Of a stretch of 64,000 bases of DNA, positions 1 to 12,029 are shown one piece after another (position 1 is the stretch's first letter; every line of letters begins with the position of its first letter). This stretch comes from Peromyscus leucopus (lineage: Eukaryota > Chordata > Mammalia > Rodentia > Cricetidae): NCBI RefSeq assembly GCF_004664715.2, contig NC_051071.1:2373501-2437500 (forward strand), given 5' to 3'. The notes under the pieces are model-generated. The model ran no database searches. It was not told where the DNA came from and saw only the letters and a program-made list of their open reading frames with translations. Position numbers and translations under genes: made by a program.

Positions 1-88
1 ATTCTAGCACTTGGGAAGTAGAGGCCAGGAGACCAGCCAGTTTGAGGCCAGCCTGGGCTACGTGATGCCATGTCTCAAAATAAAATAA
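1..88 (+). repeat. B1 SINE, 3' part, cut by the window edge
   Basis: The B1 core words ccagcctgggctacgtg and tgtctcaaaataaaata occur in forward order. The left half of the element lies outside the window. Confidence 0.7.
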
Positions 89-89
89 G

Positions 90-452
90 TTCTGGGGAGA
101 TGGCTCAGTTGGCTAAGTGCCTGCTGAACATGCATGAGGACCTGAGTCGGGATCCCCAGAACCCAGTAAAAGAGCTGACTGCAGAGCCTGTAATCCCAGC
201 ACTGGAGAGGCAGAGGCAGGAGGACACCTACAGTCTCACCAAATTGGCAGACTCCAGGCTCGGTAAGAGACTCTCAAAAAATAAGGTAGAGAACAATTGA
301 GGAAGATGCCTAACACTGGCCTCTGGTCTCCACATTCATGTCCACACACATGTACATGTACCTATACATGTGTACATGCACACATAAACATGTATCTGTA
401 CATATACTCACAAAAAAAAAAAAAAAAAAAAACGACAAGTAAATAAAAAAGC
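90..452 (+). repeat. tRNA-derived SINE (B3/B4-type) with CA-rich tail and poly(A)
   Basis: The element opens with the tRNA-like head ggggagatggctcagttgg. A B1-like middle (cctgtaatcccagcactgg) follows, then a degenerate CA/TG tail and an A run at 412-432. The mixed tRNA-head and B1-like body suggests a B4-type composite; the subfamily is uncertain. Confidence 0.65.
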
Positions 453-458
453 AATGCT

Positions 459-580
459 ACCTTGCCAAGCCTGGTGGCACACTCCTATAACCCTGGCATT
501 CAGAGGCAGAAAGAGATTATGAGCTTGAGACTAGCCTGGGCTATGTGGTGAGACCCTACCTTACAGGACAAAAGCAAAAG
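459..580 (+). repeat. B1 SINE, diverged
   Basis: The forward-order B1 words aagcctggtggcacactcc, actagcctgggctatgtgg and tgagaccctaccttacag are present. No clear target-site duplication was seen. Confidence 0.6.
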
Positions 581-1309
581 AGATGCGCTGTCTGGTTCAG
601 GAACTTGAAGCGTGTGCATGGCTTGCATGAGCTCGTTCAGGCCCTCTCAACCCACCCTGTGTCACCAGGATTCCAGGTAACACATCATGTAACCACAGAC
701 TCGGTCCCGGCACTCCTCTGCACTGGTTTTGCCTGGCGTGTCACCCACTCACTCATGATTGGAGCTGTTGACTGTCACGGTCCACACAGAACCCTGCGAT
801 GGCTACTCCCGTAGAGCTCAGCCATCCACAGCGACCAGGGCTCCTGCTTTATCACCAGAATGTGACGTGTTAGATGCCCCTGGGGAAGCTGCGGATGGTT
901 GGTGGCAGAATCCGGGGGCTCTGTCCCACAGCTGCACTTCCTGACACACCTGCCAGTTCTTTGGCCCAGGAAGAGGGCCTTTGGTGTGTAATGATGGTGG
1001 GCTTGAGTGCTTGCTGGAGAGAGAGTGGAGGAGCCCCACACATGGCCAGTGTGGAGTGAGCTGGGCGCTGTAGGTGGAGAAATCCGTATTTAAGTTGTAT
1101 GTGTGAATGTGGGAAAGACACTAAACCACTCCTGGCCTCATCTTTCTGGCCTGTGAAATGAGGTGATGGTACTGAATCCTTTGGGGCGCTTTCTGCAGTG
1201 CGTGGTGCTGTTTGAAGTGTCTGGGTTGTACTTGGGAACCTCTGAGTAGATACTGAGTGACACCGTGTCTATATGTAACTTTCCTCCCTGGGGGACAAGT
1301 GTTGCTGGT

Positions 1310-1700
1310 TCTGACGGTTTAATACCTCTTCCTGCACAGTCTGATGGTTTAACACCTCTTCCTGCACAGTCTGACGGTTTAACACCTCTTCCTGCACAGT
1401 CTGACTGTTTAACACCTCTTCCTGCACAGTCTGACTGTTTAACACCTCTTCCTGCACAGTCTGATGGTTTAACACCTCTTCCTGCACAGTCTGATGGTTT
1501 AATACCTCTTCCTGCACAGTCTGATGGTTTAACACCTCCTTCCTGCACAGTCTGACGGTTTAACACCTCTTCCTGCACAGTCTGACGGTTTAAGACCTCT
1601 TCCTGCACAGTCTGACGGTTTAACACCTCTTCCTGCACAGTCTGACGGTTTAAGACCTCTTCCTGCACAGTCTGACGGTTTAAGACCTCTTCCTGCACAG
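1310..1700 (+). repeat. Minisatellite, 30-bp unit, 13 copies
   Basis: A unit of the form tctgaYggtttaaYacctc followed by ttcctgcacag repeats 13 times with few substitutions (gac/gat, ggttt/tgttt, aacacc/aatacc/aagacc). One unit near 1540 carries an extra c, giving 391 bp rather than 390. The array lies inside the Evc2 intron. Long open frames here exist only because the unit lacks stop codons. Confidence 0.95.
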
Positions 1701-1769
1701 TGCTTTCCCCAGGAACCAACCTTGCTGCCAGGAGAAGAGGCCAGGTGTGTTCAGAGAGTGGTAATGACT

Positions 1770-1885
1770 TTTGTGTTTGTGTGTGGTGTTTGTGTGGTAT
1801 GTATAATACCTGGGTGGTGTGTGTATGTGGTGTGTGTGTGTTTGTGGTGTGTGTGTTTGTGTGATGTGTGTGTACGTGTGTGTGT

Positions 1886-1932
<47 letters not shown>

Positions 1933-1946
1933 TGTGCATGAGTGTA
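1770..1946 (+). repeat. TG-rich simple repeat
   Basis: A run of TG dinucleotides with interruptions (tgtttgtg, tgtacgtg) becomes pure around 1890-1925. It sits 70 bp downstream of the minisatellite. Confidence 0.9.
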
Positions 1947-1994
1947 TAGATGTACCCATGTGACATCTAAAGAGACTGGGTGTCCTCCTCCATC

Positions 1995-2230
1995 ACTCTT
2001 CACTTTATTAACTTAAAACAAGGTCTCTCACTGAACTGGAAGCTTTAACCATTTCTGGTGGGCTGGCTGGGTGGCAACCTCTCAGGATTTGCCTGTGTCT
2101 GCCCCTCAATGCCATGGTTAAAGGTACATGCAGCCGTGCCTGGCTTTTTATATGGGTGCTGGGGATTTGAACTCAGGTCCTCATGACTACACAGCAAATG
2201 ATCTTGCTCACTGAGCCACCTCCCTAGTCA
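1995..2230 (-). repeat. Reverse-oriented tRNA-derived/composite SINE
   Basis: Reverse-orientation words ggtgctggggatttgaactc, aggtcctcatgactacac and cactgagccacctccctag mark the tRNA-like head of a B3/B4-type SINE. Older B1-like sequence lies to its left. Confidence 0.6.
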
Positions 2231-4155
2231 CTAGTGATGCTGCCTTGCTGGCATTCAGCAGACTCCTGGTCGGCCCCGCCCACTTTGTGAGTCTGACTTC
2301 CTTTGTCTTCCAGTGTCAGGTTAGTTGTTGCTTTCTTGCCCAGGAGAATAGATGCTGTCTCTTCTGAACAGTAAGAACCAGGTCCTTAAATCCCACTTCT
2401 TAGAATTGCCATTGGTCTTTAGTCCACTCAGGTGATGCTCAGCTCAGACCTTCGCACAGTCCCGTTGGTGCAGGACTCTTTGAAGTATTTGAATTCCATC
2501 TGACATTCCCACAATCCAACAATCATTTCCTTCTGCTTCCTTTGGACCCTTAGTGCGGGGAGTGTTTCCAAAGCCACCATCAAGTTAGCCACTCGTGGAA
2601 TAATAGGACATCTCGCTTGGCCATCAGCAAGCTCTTATGACTTCTCCAGGGGTTAAGGAGGGCTTAACCCGCAGGCTCACGCTGCCAGCTGCTTCCGTAC
2701 TTTGCTGATTTGAGACCCTGAGGGTTGTGACCTGCATTTCAGAGGCATTAAATAAAAATAGCTCTTCACGATGGTTCTGAAACACACGTTGGTAAGCTGG
2801 ATGGCTGTAGCAAGCCCCTCTGAGTAAAGGGGGAAGCTGATGCAGAGAAATAATAGTGCCTTTGAGCCTCATCCACAGACTCCAGACCAAGCTTCTGGCC
2901 CAGTGCTGAGCTCCGCCAGAGCAGGATCCTGTCTCATACATAGCTGTTTTCTGCTGCCCTCTGAGTGATTGGTCATGGGACCAGGCCACAGGGCCAATCT
3001 ATTAGAAGGCTAATGAGAGTAATGTCTATTCACAGCAGAGTCCCTGTAGCTCAGGAGTCCTTGTTACCAAAGAGTAACAGGCAGAGGCTGTCCTGGGAAG
3101 AGGGACCAGGAAGAGGCATTCAAAATCTGGGGGGTATCTTATGATATCAGCTGAGGACCCTGGGCATCCCTGAAAGTCAGACTCTATTTCCATCGGAAAA
3201 CTTTCTAGAACTTTTCAGTCCCACATCCTACACTCAGAGTCTGAACATGCGGAGCCCTACTTGTTCTACAGCAGGCATTTTGCAAATATTTCCCAGTTTC
3301 AGAGCATGTAAACATGCTCAGAAACATGAAGAACATGGAAATAGGCACACTGGCCAAAGTGGGAGCCGGGAGGTGTCTCTCCCAGCATTGCTCATTCCCT
3401 GAGGCTCAAGGCTGCGGTAAGGGTTCTCAGTGAGGCAGCCAGGATCTGCTCTGAAGGCTGCCACAGCCAAGCAGCCCCAACCTTTCCTTAAAGCCACAGG
3501 CAGGGTTCCTCCTGAAGTCCAAATGAGGCTGTGGATGGGGCCATGTCCCCTGTTGGAACTCAGAGGATGCCCTGCTCCTTGTTTTGGTCATAGCTGCCAA
3601 TCCCTGCCTCTTGTGGACTCAGACATACCACTTCTTCCCTCCGCCTTTGATACCCTTGGCCAGAACTCTCGCATGCTGATAAGGACACCACTTGTATTCT
3701 GAGCTGACTCTGCTCCAATGCCTCTAATCTTAACTTCTCTTATGTGTAGGACTCCATTTCTAAATATGCCCTAGTGTGGTGTGGGCTTGACCCTGAACAG
3801 GTAATCTGGAGGACCCTGTTCAGTGCCCAGCACTCCACCACCCAGCAGGGTGCCCAGCATGGACTGGGTTGTTAACGAGCCACTGGTCACTATCCTTTAT
3901 GCAGGACTCAGTGCTGTGCTCTGTGGTGAAGTGAACATCCCTTTTCTGCACGTATGACGTGCTGCTGGGCTGGATGAGCAGTGCCTCATTTGTTTGATAG
4001 AATATTGTACACTGCCTTGTATACACTAGGTACTCAAGAAATACAAAGGCACGGAGAAGCATCTAAAGCTCTTTGCTCCAGGCAGGGATTTAGTCCCCTC
4101 CCCACCCCTTGCCATGTTGTCTCTGACCCAGTCTGCGGTCACTGTCTACTCCCAG

Positions 4156-4360
4156 GAAGCTCTGCTGTGCGGCCATCTCACTGTCTGAAGAAGACCTGCT
4201 CAGGATGCGGCAGGAGGCTCAGGGCTGCTTCACCCAGCTGGACCGGAGCTTGGCCCTCCCCAGAGTCCGAGGTCGAGTGCTACAGCAGCAGCTGCAGACG
4301 GCCTGGCGGGAAGCAGAGTTCCGGAAACTGGACCAGGCCCTGGCTGCGCCTGAGCTGCAG
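4156..4360 (+). CDS. Evc2: Evc2 coding exon (probably exon 15 of 22)
   Basis: The exon follows a pyrimidine-rich acceptor ending cccag and is followed by the donor gtagga. Its first base completes a codon begun upstream; 68 codons then end in phase 0. The peptide begins KLCCAAISLSEEDLLRMRQE and ends DQALAAPELQ, which I recognise as limbin. It is charged and rich in Leu, Gln and Glu, consistent with the long cytoplasmic coiled-coil part of Evc2. The signal and transmembrane part, the start codon and the promoter lie upstream of the window. Exon numbering is inferred by counting back from the last exon. Confidence 0.92.
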
Positions 4361-5270
4361 GTAGGAGCCATGTCTGGACTGCCCATTGCAGAAATGACTG
4401 CGGACCCATAGGGTCCCGTGCCTCCATCGGCTCTGAGCTCATCATCTCCCTGTCCCCCATTCACTACTCTCCAGCCGTGGTGTCCTCTGAACACTCCTAA
4501 AACTTCTGAGCTTGCCCTGATCTCAGGGTCTGCAATAGACCAGGATAGTGCCAACCCCAGCAAGAACAGTGACCACCGGCCGCCACGAGTGTCAGCCTTC
4601 TCCCAACTCAGAGCCACACTCTTGGGCTTCTCCTGAGCATTGCACAGGGTGTCTGGGACTCACCTCGTTCCCCCTGCCTCCAGCTCCCATCACTCTCTGA
4701 TTCAGGGGTCCGAAATGCCCTTTTGTATGTGGCACAGAGGTGGGTGCTCATCTCAGCTCGGCGGAGTTGTGAAAAGGACCTCTCTCATGCTGGTCCTAAA
4801 GGCTGAGAGCTGATGACCTCCTTTAGTGACACCTCTTATGTGCATTCATCCTCCAGATTCCCGTGGACTAGCATAGGACAGACCTGACCCAAGGCTACAA
4901 CTCTGCTTGGCCTTTTCACATCCTGTTGTGGTGTCTCTGTTCCACCTAGGCCATTCCTTAGACCTCCCAGGACCTCTGCACCTCCCATCCTAGGCTCAGC
5001 CTCTGCTTCTAGGGAGCTCAGCGTAAGATGAAGCCCTTGAACTCCCTGCTTCCTCCGCCTGCAGTATGCTGAGTAGTCTAGCTCAGTGTGGCCTCTGCAG
5101 GGGAGCCTGCCTTGAATGCACATCTAAACCCACCGCTCAGGTCGCAGTTGTCCCAACACTGTCTCTCCACCATCCTGGCCTGAGGTGGAAGTCTGCAGTT
5201 TAGCCCTGTGCACACCTCCCTTTGGCTTGGGAAGAAGCCAGCGCCTCCTCTGACCTGTCACTTCCCGCAG
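4361..5270 (+). other. Evc2: Evc2 intron 15 (910 bp)
   Basis: A GT-AG intron joining phase-0 exons. It contains no repeat I can name and no additional exon. Confidence 0.85.
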
Positions 5271-5387
5271 TCTAAGGCGAGAAAGCTGCGTTCCAAGGGC
5301 AGAGGCAAGGCGGATCTTCTGAAGAAGAGCCTGGAGGATAAGATCCGTCTCTTCGAGGAGCGGGCCCCTGAAGACCTGGCTGACAAG
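5271..5387 (+). CDS. Evc2: Evc2 coding exon (probably exon 16)
   Basis: The acceptor ttcccgcag precedes 39 codons in phase 0, and the donor is gtaggc. The peptide starts SKARKLRSKGRGKADLLKKS and ends APEDLADK. A basic patch (seven Lys/Arg in its first 13 residues) leads into an amphipathic stretch ending EDKIRLFEE. From memory, the human protein has a comparable basic Ser/Lys/Arg stretch followed by KK.(I/L)EDKI. The joins on both sides preserve frame without an extra exon. Confidence 0.9.
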
Positions 5388-6375
5388 GTAGGCCTGAGTT
5401 CTGGCTGTCTACAACATGCGCAGCTTAGAGAGCAGAGACCACCCATCGCCACCCAAGTCCCAGGCCATGAGTGTCCAGTCTCCTCCAGATGGGGCCCATT
5501 CCTCAAAAGTGCTCTGATTCCCTTCTCAGGAAACCCTTTTCCTACCTCCTTAGTGTTAAGGTCAGTTCAGAAGACATAGACCAGTCCTACATCCTAGGGA
5601 CCCAAACTGACCCCATCAACCAATCATGATGTCACCAAGACTTCCCAGGGGAGAAGAAGCCAAAGTCAAACTTCCAAGGAGCAGGCAGAGGGGAGCTATG
5701 CCATGAGTTCCCAGTCCAGGACGAGGAGAGGAGGGAGGGACCTGGTGCGGGATGCAGGGGCTGCTGCACTGATGGAGTCCCCATTGTAAGCAAGGCTGAT
5801 GGGAGTGTTTCCTCCAGGGCCTTTGGTCTGTAGTTCTCTAGAAGGACCCGCCAGAGTGAAGTCGTGTGTTGTCAAGGGAGTTGTGGTCAGAGAAGGGAGA
5901 TTTGTGAGAGAAAATAGGTATCCCAGGCTTCCACCGTACCAGTGCAGAAGCAGCCAAGGGAATGTAGGAGTCCTCTGAAAGGATGCTCTGTGGGTGTGCT
6001 GAGCCATGGGGAGGAGCTGAAGGGGAGACAGGAGCATGGTGGAGCTTATCAGACAGCAGGCTGGGAACCATGGGAGCCAGCTTGCTGATACTGTTCAAGT
6101 GGGGCAGCCCACTGAGAGACTGCTGTGTTCCCTGGGTGGCCAGGAACCAACTTAGAGCTGGCAAAGACAGATGCACGCCTGTTCCCACCTGCTGCTTCAC
6201 CTCCTCCCCCAACCCTGCCTCAGCTCCCTCTGCTCTCTTGAGTGATTGACTGCCAAAGCTCACATGAACGGGAAGGTGTTCAAACATTAACATGGCTTCT
6301 GGGTCCATGAGGGAAGATTCTGTGCTGAGTAAGCCAGGCCTCCCAGAGAAAGATTTGAGGTACTTTCACTGTGAC

Positions 6376-6716
6376 CTTTTATTTGTTCTTTATTTGTGTG
6401 TATAAGCGTGCAGAGGCAGATGTCTAGGCATGTGTGTCGAAGCCAGAGGACAACCTCAGGTGTCATTTCTCAGGCACCGTCCACCTTTTGTTGTTGTGAG
6501 GAAGGGTCTTTCATTGGCCTGAAGCTTGCCAAGCAGGTGAAGCTGGCTGGCCAGGGAGCCCCAGGGACAGGCCTGGCTCCATCCCCCCAGCAAAGGGATT
6601 TCAAATGCATACTATCAGGCCTGGGTTTTTTTGTTTTGTTTTTAATGTGAGTTCTGGGCCTTGAACTCCGGTCTTCATGCTTGCAAGGTGATCACTTTAC
6701 CAACTCTCAGCTCCAC
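6376..6716 (-). repeat. Reverse SINE, old and partial
   Basis: Reverse-orientation words gaggacaacctcaggtgtc and ttgaactccggtcttcatgc are typical of rodent B3/B4-type SINEs. A diverged stretch with a T-rich patch separates them. The family assignment is approximate. Confidence 0.5.
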
Positions 6717-7429
6717 CTGTGGCCTTGTATAACAGGTCAGCCTCACAAAGATCATTTCACTCTGGCAGTTGCCCATAGCGTAGACATCCTTGAGCCAGCA
6801 GCATCCCCGCTCCTCCAGAACCAAGACAGATTTCCTCTCTGTGCTTGTATGTTCCTTCAGGGTAATTGAGGGCATGATGGCAGCCCCCCCCCTCCAGAGG
6901 TGAGTACCACACTGAGTTTACTGTCACGCTATAGTGGTCAGGGGTTCTCCAGAGAGCCAGAGACAATATGATACATTCATACAAAGGCAGCTAGACCAGA
7001 GGAAATCTGCTCTGGAAATTATGGAAGCCAAGAAGATCCATGTTCCGTCATCTGCAGTATGGGGAACCCTGAGAGCTGGGGGAGTAATTTATGTAGTCCG
7101 AAGGCCTGAGGCTGGGGCTGTGCTGAGGCTCAGAGTCTGGAGCTTGATGTGCAGTAGAACTAATACATGGGCAGAAGGGTGGTCCAGCTTGAGAGGAGAG
7201 TGACTTCATCCTTCCTCTGCTTCTGGCTCTCTTCAGAACCTTGGGGGGTTGCTGATGCTCACCAGGGTAGGTGAGGGGGTATTCTATCCCATTCAGATGA
7301 TCTCAACATTCATCTCTTCCCTAAACACTCAGAACCCTGGGCACCCCTTAGCTCAGCCAAGTGAGTACCGGCAGTGAACACCACCACGATCACATTTCAG
7401 GTCTGGAGTGTGTCTACATCATGTTCTTA

Positions 7430-7762
7430 TTGCTGTTTGTTGTATGTACATGTTCCTGTGTGCATGTATGTGCAGGTTAGCATGCTCCTGTGTGCACATG
7501 TCTGTGAGGTAGAGGACAGGATGATGACCTGTGTCTTCCTCAGTTACTTTCCACTTTCTTTTTTTTAATAAGCTCTCTTTCTGAACCTGGAATTCACTAG
7601 CTGGCTAGGTCAGCCTTGGGAATCCTCCTGTCTCTGTCTCCCCAACACAAGGGTTCTAGACACACACTGTCTTACCCCACTTTTATGTGGGTGCTGGGGA
7701 TGTGGATTCAGGTCTCTGGCTTGCATAACAAGCACTCTGGCAACTGGGCCATCTCCCCAGCC
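7430..7762 (-). repeat. Reverse composite SINE
   Basis: A TG-rich tail (7440-7510) is followed by a B1-like middle (ctggctaggtcagccttgg). The reverse tRNA-like head then follows (gggtgctggggatgtgg, actgggccatctccccag). The order fits a B4-type element in antisense to Evc2. Confidence 0.6.
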
Positions 7763-8767
7763 TTGTGCCTCCCCACTCTCCATCTACTACCTACTTATCT
7801 GTCAGTCTGTCAAGCATCTCTTGCCACATTTCTCCCTAATGCTGAAACTTGAAGGGTCCCATGCCAGAACATAGAAGTAAGTCATCATTGCCTTTCAACC
7901 TAGTATAATGTCTCAAGATACATGGATGTGTTAACCCCATTTAACTTCCTCAATGATTGGACACATAGGTTCTGAACTCTTTGATGTTTCAAGGATCCTG
8001 GAATCTCTGCATGGACGGTTCACCTACTGTAGCGAGGCACAGGGCAGACACCACTGTGTGTCTCACAGATGAGAAGATGGGGGGACCAAATGATCTTCCA
8101 GCTCCTGTCACAGAGCTGTGAGCAGCAGAGCATGAAGCTCTGTGCATCCTTGCTCATTAGCGGGTCCATTTGATGGACACCTCAGCTCACCCTTGGCATG
8201 TTTCTCCTGCTGCTTTTGATCAGCAGACATGAGAATACTCATAAATATTCCTCAGGAGCATGTAAAGCTAAGTGAAGATGACAAGCCCATGGTTCCATTC
8301 ACCCGTTGTTCCTCAGTTTGTTTTAATGACACACACCTCCCCCATCTCCATTCACCCATTCATTATTCATTGACTGTTTCCAGATTTCCTGATGTGCTAC
8401 ACACGCACACTTTCTCAGGAGTATCTCACACTCGGGGACTAACTTCATGCCTGCTCATCAACAGCATGCCCCATTGTGCTTCTGCAGCTTCCTGGCCATT
8501 ATGCAGAGGCAGCTGGTATTTGCCCGGACACCTCTTCAAGGTCCTTTTGACTTCACAGGCCATTACTGTTCAAGCATGAGAGTACCGTGTTCATCTTCAG
8601 GTGGCCTGACGAGAGAGTGGGTAGCATGAGTCCTTACAAACATCTGTCTTAGGGAGGGGAGGAAAGCTCATACAGCCCCAAAGCCCAGAAAGACTCCAGC
8701 TAGTTCTGTCTGATTTTATGCCTGTTTTATCCCTTGAGGCAGCTGATGTGTCTGCATTTCCCTGAAG

Positions 8768-8771
<4 letters not shown>

Positions 8772-8833
<62 letters not shown>

Positions 8834-8932
8834 GAGAGACAGAGAGAGACAGAGAGAGAGAGAGACGGAGAGAGATATATATATAGAGAGAGACAGAGAG
8901 AGAGAGAGAGACAGAGAGACAGAGAGAAAGAG
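8772..8932 (+). repeat. GA / GACAGA simple repeat
   Basis: About 55 bp of near-pure GA is followed by interrupted gacagaga units and a short TA patch near 8876-8884. It is a purine-only strand over nearly its whole length. Confidence 0.95.
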
Positions 8933-8983
8933 TCTTAACTTCTTGCAACCTCAAACTAAATCCATACTCCATTATTTATATTC

Positions 8984-9056
8984 ATAGGGCTAGGGATGGA
9001 ATCCAGGTCTTTGTTCGTGTGTGGCAAGCGCTGTACCACTGAGCTATCTGGAGCCT
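8984..9056 (-). repeat. ID-type SINE, reverse
   Basis: The stretch reads as the reverse of the ID consensus: agggctagggatggaatcc, then gtggcaagcgctgtaccac and tgagctatctggagcc. It is about 73 bp long, the size of an ID core. Confidence 0.7.
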
Positions 9057-9099
9057 ATCAGCTAGTTTTTATGCTTGTATTTTACCTCTGTCTCAGATC

Positions 9100-9395
9100 A
9101 GATTACAGAGACAGAGTGTGTGTTTTGAGGAGCTAAAAGTCAAACACAGGTGCTCTCCCTCAGTCACTGTCCACCTAGTTTGTTGTGACACGGTTTCACC
9201 TGGAACTCTTCAAGCAAGATCCCTGGCTGGCTGGCCAGAGCCCCAGGGGTCTACCTGTCTCCCCTGCCTCCCAACTTGGGATTACAAGCCTGTGTCACCA
9301 TACCCAGCTTATTTACATGGAATCTGGGGAGTGAATTCATGTCCTTATGATTATACAGGCAGAACTTCAGGACTGAGCCAGCCCCCAGCCCCACA
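9100..9395 (-). repeat. Reverse composite SINE
   Basis: A B1-like segment (ggattacaagcctgtgtcac) is followed by a reverse tRNA-like head (gaattcatgtccttatgatt, ggactgagccagcccccag). The element is diverged. Confidence 0.55.
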
Positions 9396-10107
9396 GTAGA
9401 TTTGGTCGTTTCAGGGGGGAAAAAAACCTCTTCTCCTTTTCTACACTGTTATTTTAAATTTTCAACTTCTTAACTTTTGTCTAACTCATATGTACATTCT
9501 TAAAAAGAGTCAAATAGTTGTAGAAAGCTTGTGCTAATAAACAAACAAACAAATAAATAAATAAATAACAAAAGCTAGAGCAGGCCTTCCAGCCACACGC
9601 ATACACACTCTAACTTTACATCCCATCATTTGAGTTTCAGTCATGTGTCTCTAAACTGTATGCTCAACTTACACCTTCTTGATTTCTCTGCTTTGGATTA
9701 TATACTTGCTTTTCTCTATGAAAGGTGCCACACAGGAGCCTCTCCTTTACCCTCAACATAGTTAAATGGATATTATGATTTCAATCATCACTACTGCAGT
9801 TATCTACAAATGGATCATGGAGTAAACCGAGGTTGGTTTTCATCCTACATAACCTTTTGTTTTTCCCGGAGTTAATATTGTCCATTTGTTTCTTTTTCTT
9901 TTATTATATATATATTTTTTTACTTTTCTCTGTGTTCATAACTACCCTATTCCACTTCTTAACAATTGACTGAATGTTCCATCAGGACCATCCTCTCAAA
10001 GTCATCTCCCTCTGTGCCCTGCCACTCTGCCAGTTTTCTACTGGACTGGGTATCTGGGCCTTGCACACAGCTCATTTTGTGGCCTCCTTTTGGGTCTTTG
10101 TCTTATT

Positions 10108-10235
10108 TCCCCTCCCTCCCTCCCTCCCTCCCTCCTTCTCTCCCTTCTTCCCTCCCTTTATCCCTCCCCTTCTTCCTTCCTTCTTACTTTTTCTACTTTC
10201 CTTCTTCTTTTTTGTTTATTTATTTCTGAGAAGGT
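10108..10235 (+). repeat. CCCT/CTTC-rich low-complexity tract
   Basis: A pyrimidine-only run that begins as (ccct)n and degrades into ttcc and cttc units. Confidence 0.9.
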
Positions 10236-10607
10236 CTATAAATTTATTCCCAAAAGATATTAGCAAGCTGGTTAAGATCTACTCTTATCTATGTTGGCAG
10301 GCATGATCCAATTCACTGAGAGTCCTGTGGGAGCAAAAAGGTGGAAGAGATGTCATCTTCCTTTTTTCTTGACTTGAGACATCCATCTTCTATTGCCTTT
10401 GGATACTGGGGCTCAGACTGAGGTTTGTCCCAATAGTTCCGACTTACACCACCTTTCCTTGCTTCCCAGTCTCAGAGAGCGCGTCAGGAAATCTCGAAGC
10501 TTCCACAGCTGTGGCAATGCATCCTTCTGATAGACCTACCCCTGTATATCTATACAGCTAGTTCTGTTTCTCTGGAGAGCTCTAACTAATACAACCAGTG
10601 GAAACAG

Positions 10608-10835
10608 CCAGTCGGGCTGGGGATGTAGCTACCTACCTAGGAGAGTGTTTGCCTAGCATGCATGAAGCCTTGTGGCCAATCCCCAGCACCCCACATACTG
10701 ATACAGATGATATCACATCTGTAATATCAGTAATTGGAAGATGGAGGGAGGAGAGCTGGAAGTTCAAGGTCATCTGTGAGGTCATAGTGACTTCAAGGCC
10801 AGCCTGACATACCTGAGACCTTGTCTTCTCTGAGA
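10608..10835 (+). repeat. ID head fused to B1-like body (B4-type SINE)
   Basis: The ID-like sequence gtcgggctggggatgtagct and gtttgcctagcatgcatg runs into a B1-like right part (agttcaaggtcatctg, cttcaaggccagcctgaca). This is the expected arrangement of a B4 element in sense orientation. Confidence 0.65.
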
Positions 10836-11104
10836 CTGCCCAGATTAGAGATTGACCTAACTGGTTTCTCTTCAGATGGTATAAATCTTTTGCCTTTTAC
10901 TTTCCTTCTTTTTTATCCTTTCATCTTGTTTGTGAACAACAGCCTAGGTTTCATTTTGCAAGCCTTTGAATTTTTCATTTACATTTTCTACCTCTAATTT
11001 TTGAGAGCTCTTCTGCCCTGTGCTCTCTTCTAGAATAAGACTGTTCTTTTAGTGTTGATGCCTGCTATGGCCTCCGATCTTTCTCTAAAAATGTGAATAT
11101 TTTT

Positions 11105-11303
11105 TTAAAGCCTTATTTATTTTATTTTAGGGGTATGTGTGCTTGTAAGTGCAGGTACCTAAGGAGGCTAGAACATGGCATTGGATCCTCTGGAACTGGA
11201 GACAGAGGTGGTTCTGAGATGTCTGATATGGATGCTGGGAACCAAACCCAGGTCCTCTGCAAGAACAGCAAGTGTTCTTAGCCACTGAGCCATCTCTGCA
11301 GCC
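11105..11303 (-). repeat. B3/B2-type SINE, reverse
   Basis: A T-rich end, a TG-bearing middle (gtgtgcttgtaagtgcag) and the reverse head (aagaacagcaagtgttcttag, ccactgagccatctctgcag) are all present in the expected order. Confidence 0.75.
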
Positions 11304-12029
11304 ACCAAAACATGACTTTGTAAATTCCTCAGTACTTACTGCCTCCTGTGTGCTTGCTGGGAGCTTTCCTAGGAATGTGGTCCTTGGTGGTCTGCTAATG
11401 TTTACTAGTGGCCCTAATGACTGCTCGGAAGCTCTGGGGCTCAGTGAGGCTTGTAGACCAAAGCCTTCACTTTTGGAAGACCCCCAGTGTAGTCCTTCAG
11501 AACTAGCTGAGTTCCTAAGAGAAGACCACTGTAGTCTTCTGCCTATAGTGAAAAGCCTGGGTGTCCGATAGGAAAAGAGCTGGGAATTTTACAGTTGATA
11601 TGCAAATTTGCACTCAAGTTTTCTATTTTCAGTGCAGAGCCTTGAGGTGCAGCTGGCTTCCTTTTCCAACTGACATGTTCCCACAGGGTAAACCTTGAGT
11701 CATCTGCTGGTAGAAGGAGGAGGAGGCCTGCCACACAGAGGTCAAGCAGGGCCATCTTTGGAGCTGCTTGTGAGATGCTCAACCTTTTCTTCAGTCTTAC
11801 CCCACTTCTTCATGTTGCTGATGCTCCTTTTCTGGGGTTTGGCTCATCCTGCAGAATATAGTATCTTGTTTCCGGTGTGCTCTACTCTGGCTGGCTGAGA
11901 TTTCAGCTTTGGAGAATATGTCAAGTCATTTACTGTTCAGTTACGCACTCTCAGGCTTCGACTCCTATCCTCTGTAAACAGGGATGTTTTTACTTTCTTC
12001 CTTCCTGTTTGTATCCTTTTTATTTGCTT

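Larger units (their letters stand above)
1..4155 (+). other. Evc2: Evc2 intron (3' part of the intron before exon 15)
   Basis: Non-coding sequence upstream of the first recognisable Evc2 exon. It holds SINE copies at its 5' edge, a degraded MIR-like stretch near 1100-1215, a 30-bp minisatellite, a TG tract and a reverse SINE. From about 2240 to 4150 I see only unique-looking sequence with no exon. That it is an intron is inferred from the splice acceptor at 4154-4155 and from the exon beyond it starting in phase. Confidence 0.75.

Noticed and set aside
1138..1959. Long minus-strand frames (273, 107 and 88 codons) over the minisatellite and TG tract
   Set aside because: They consist of 10-residue periods (VQEEVLNRQT-like) and His/Thr runs, produced by stop-free repeat units. 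Several frames are open at once, as expected for a 30-bp period.
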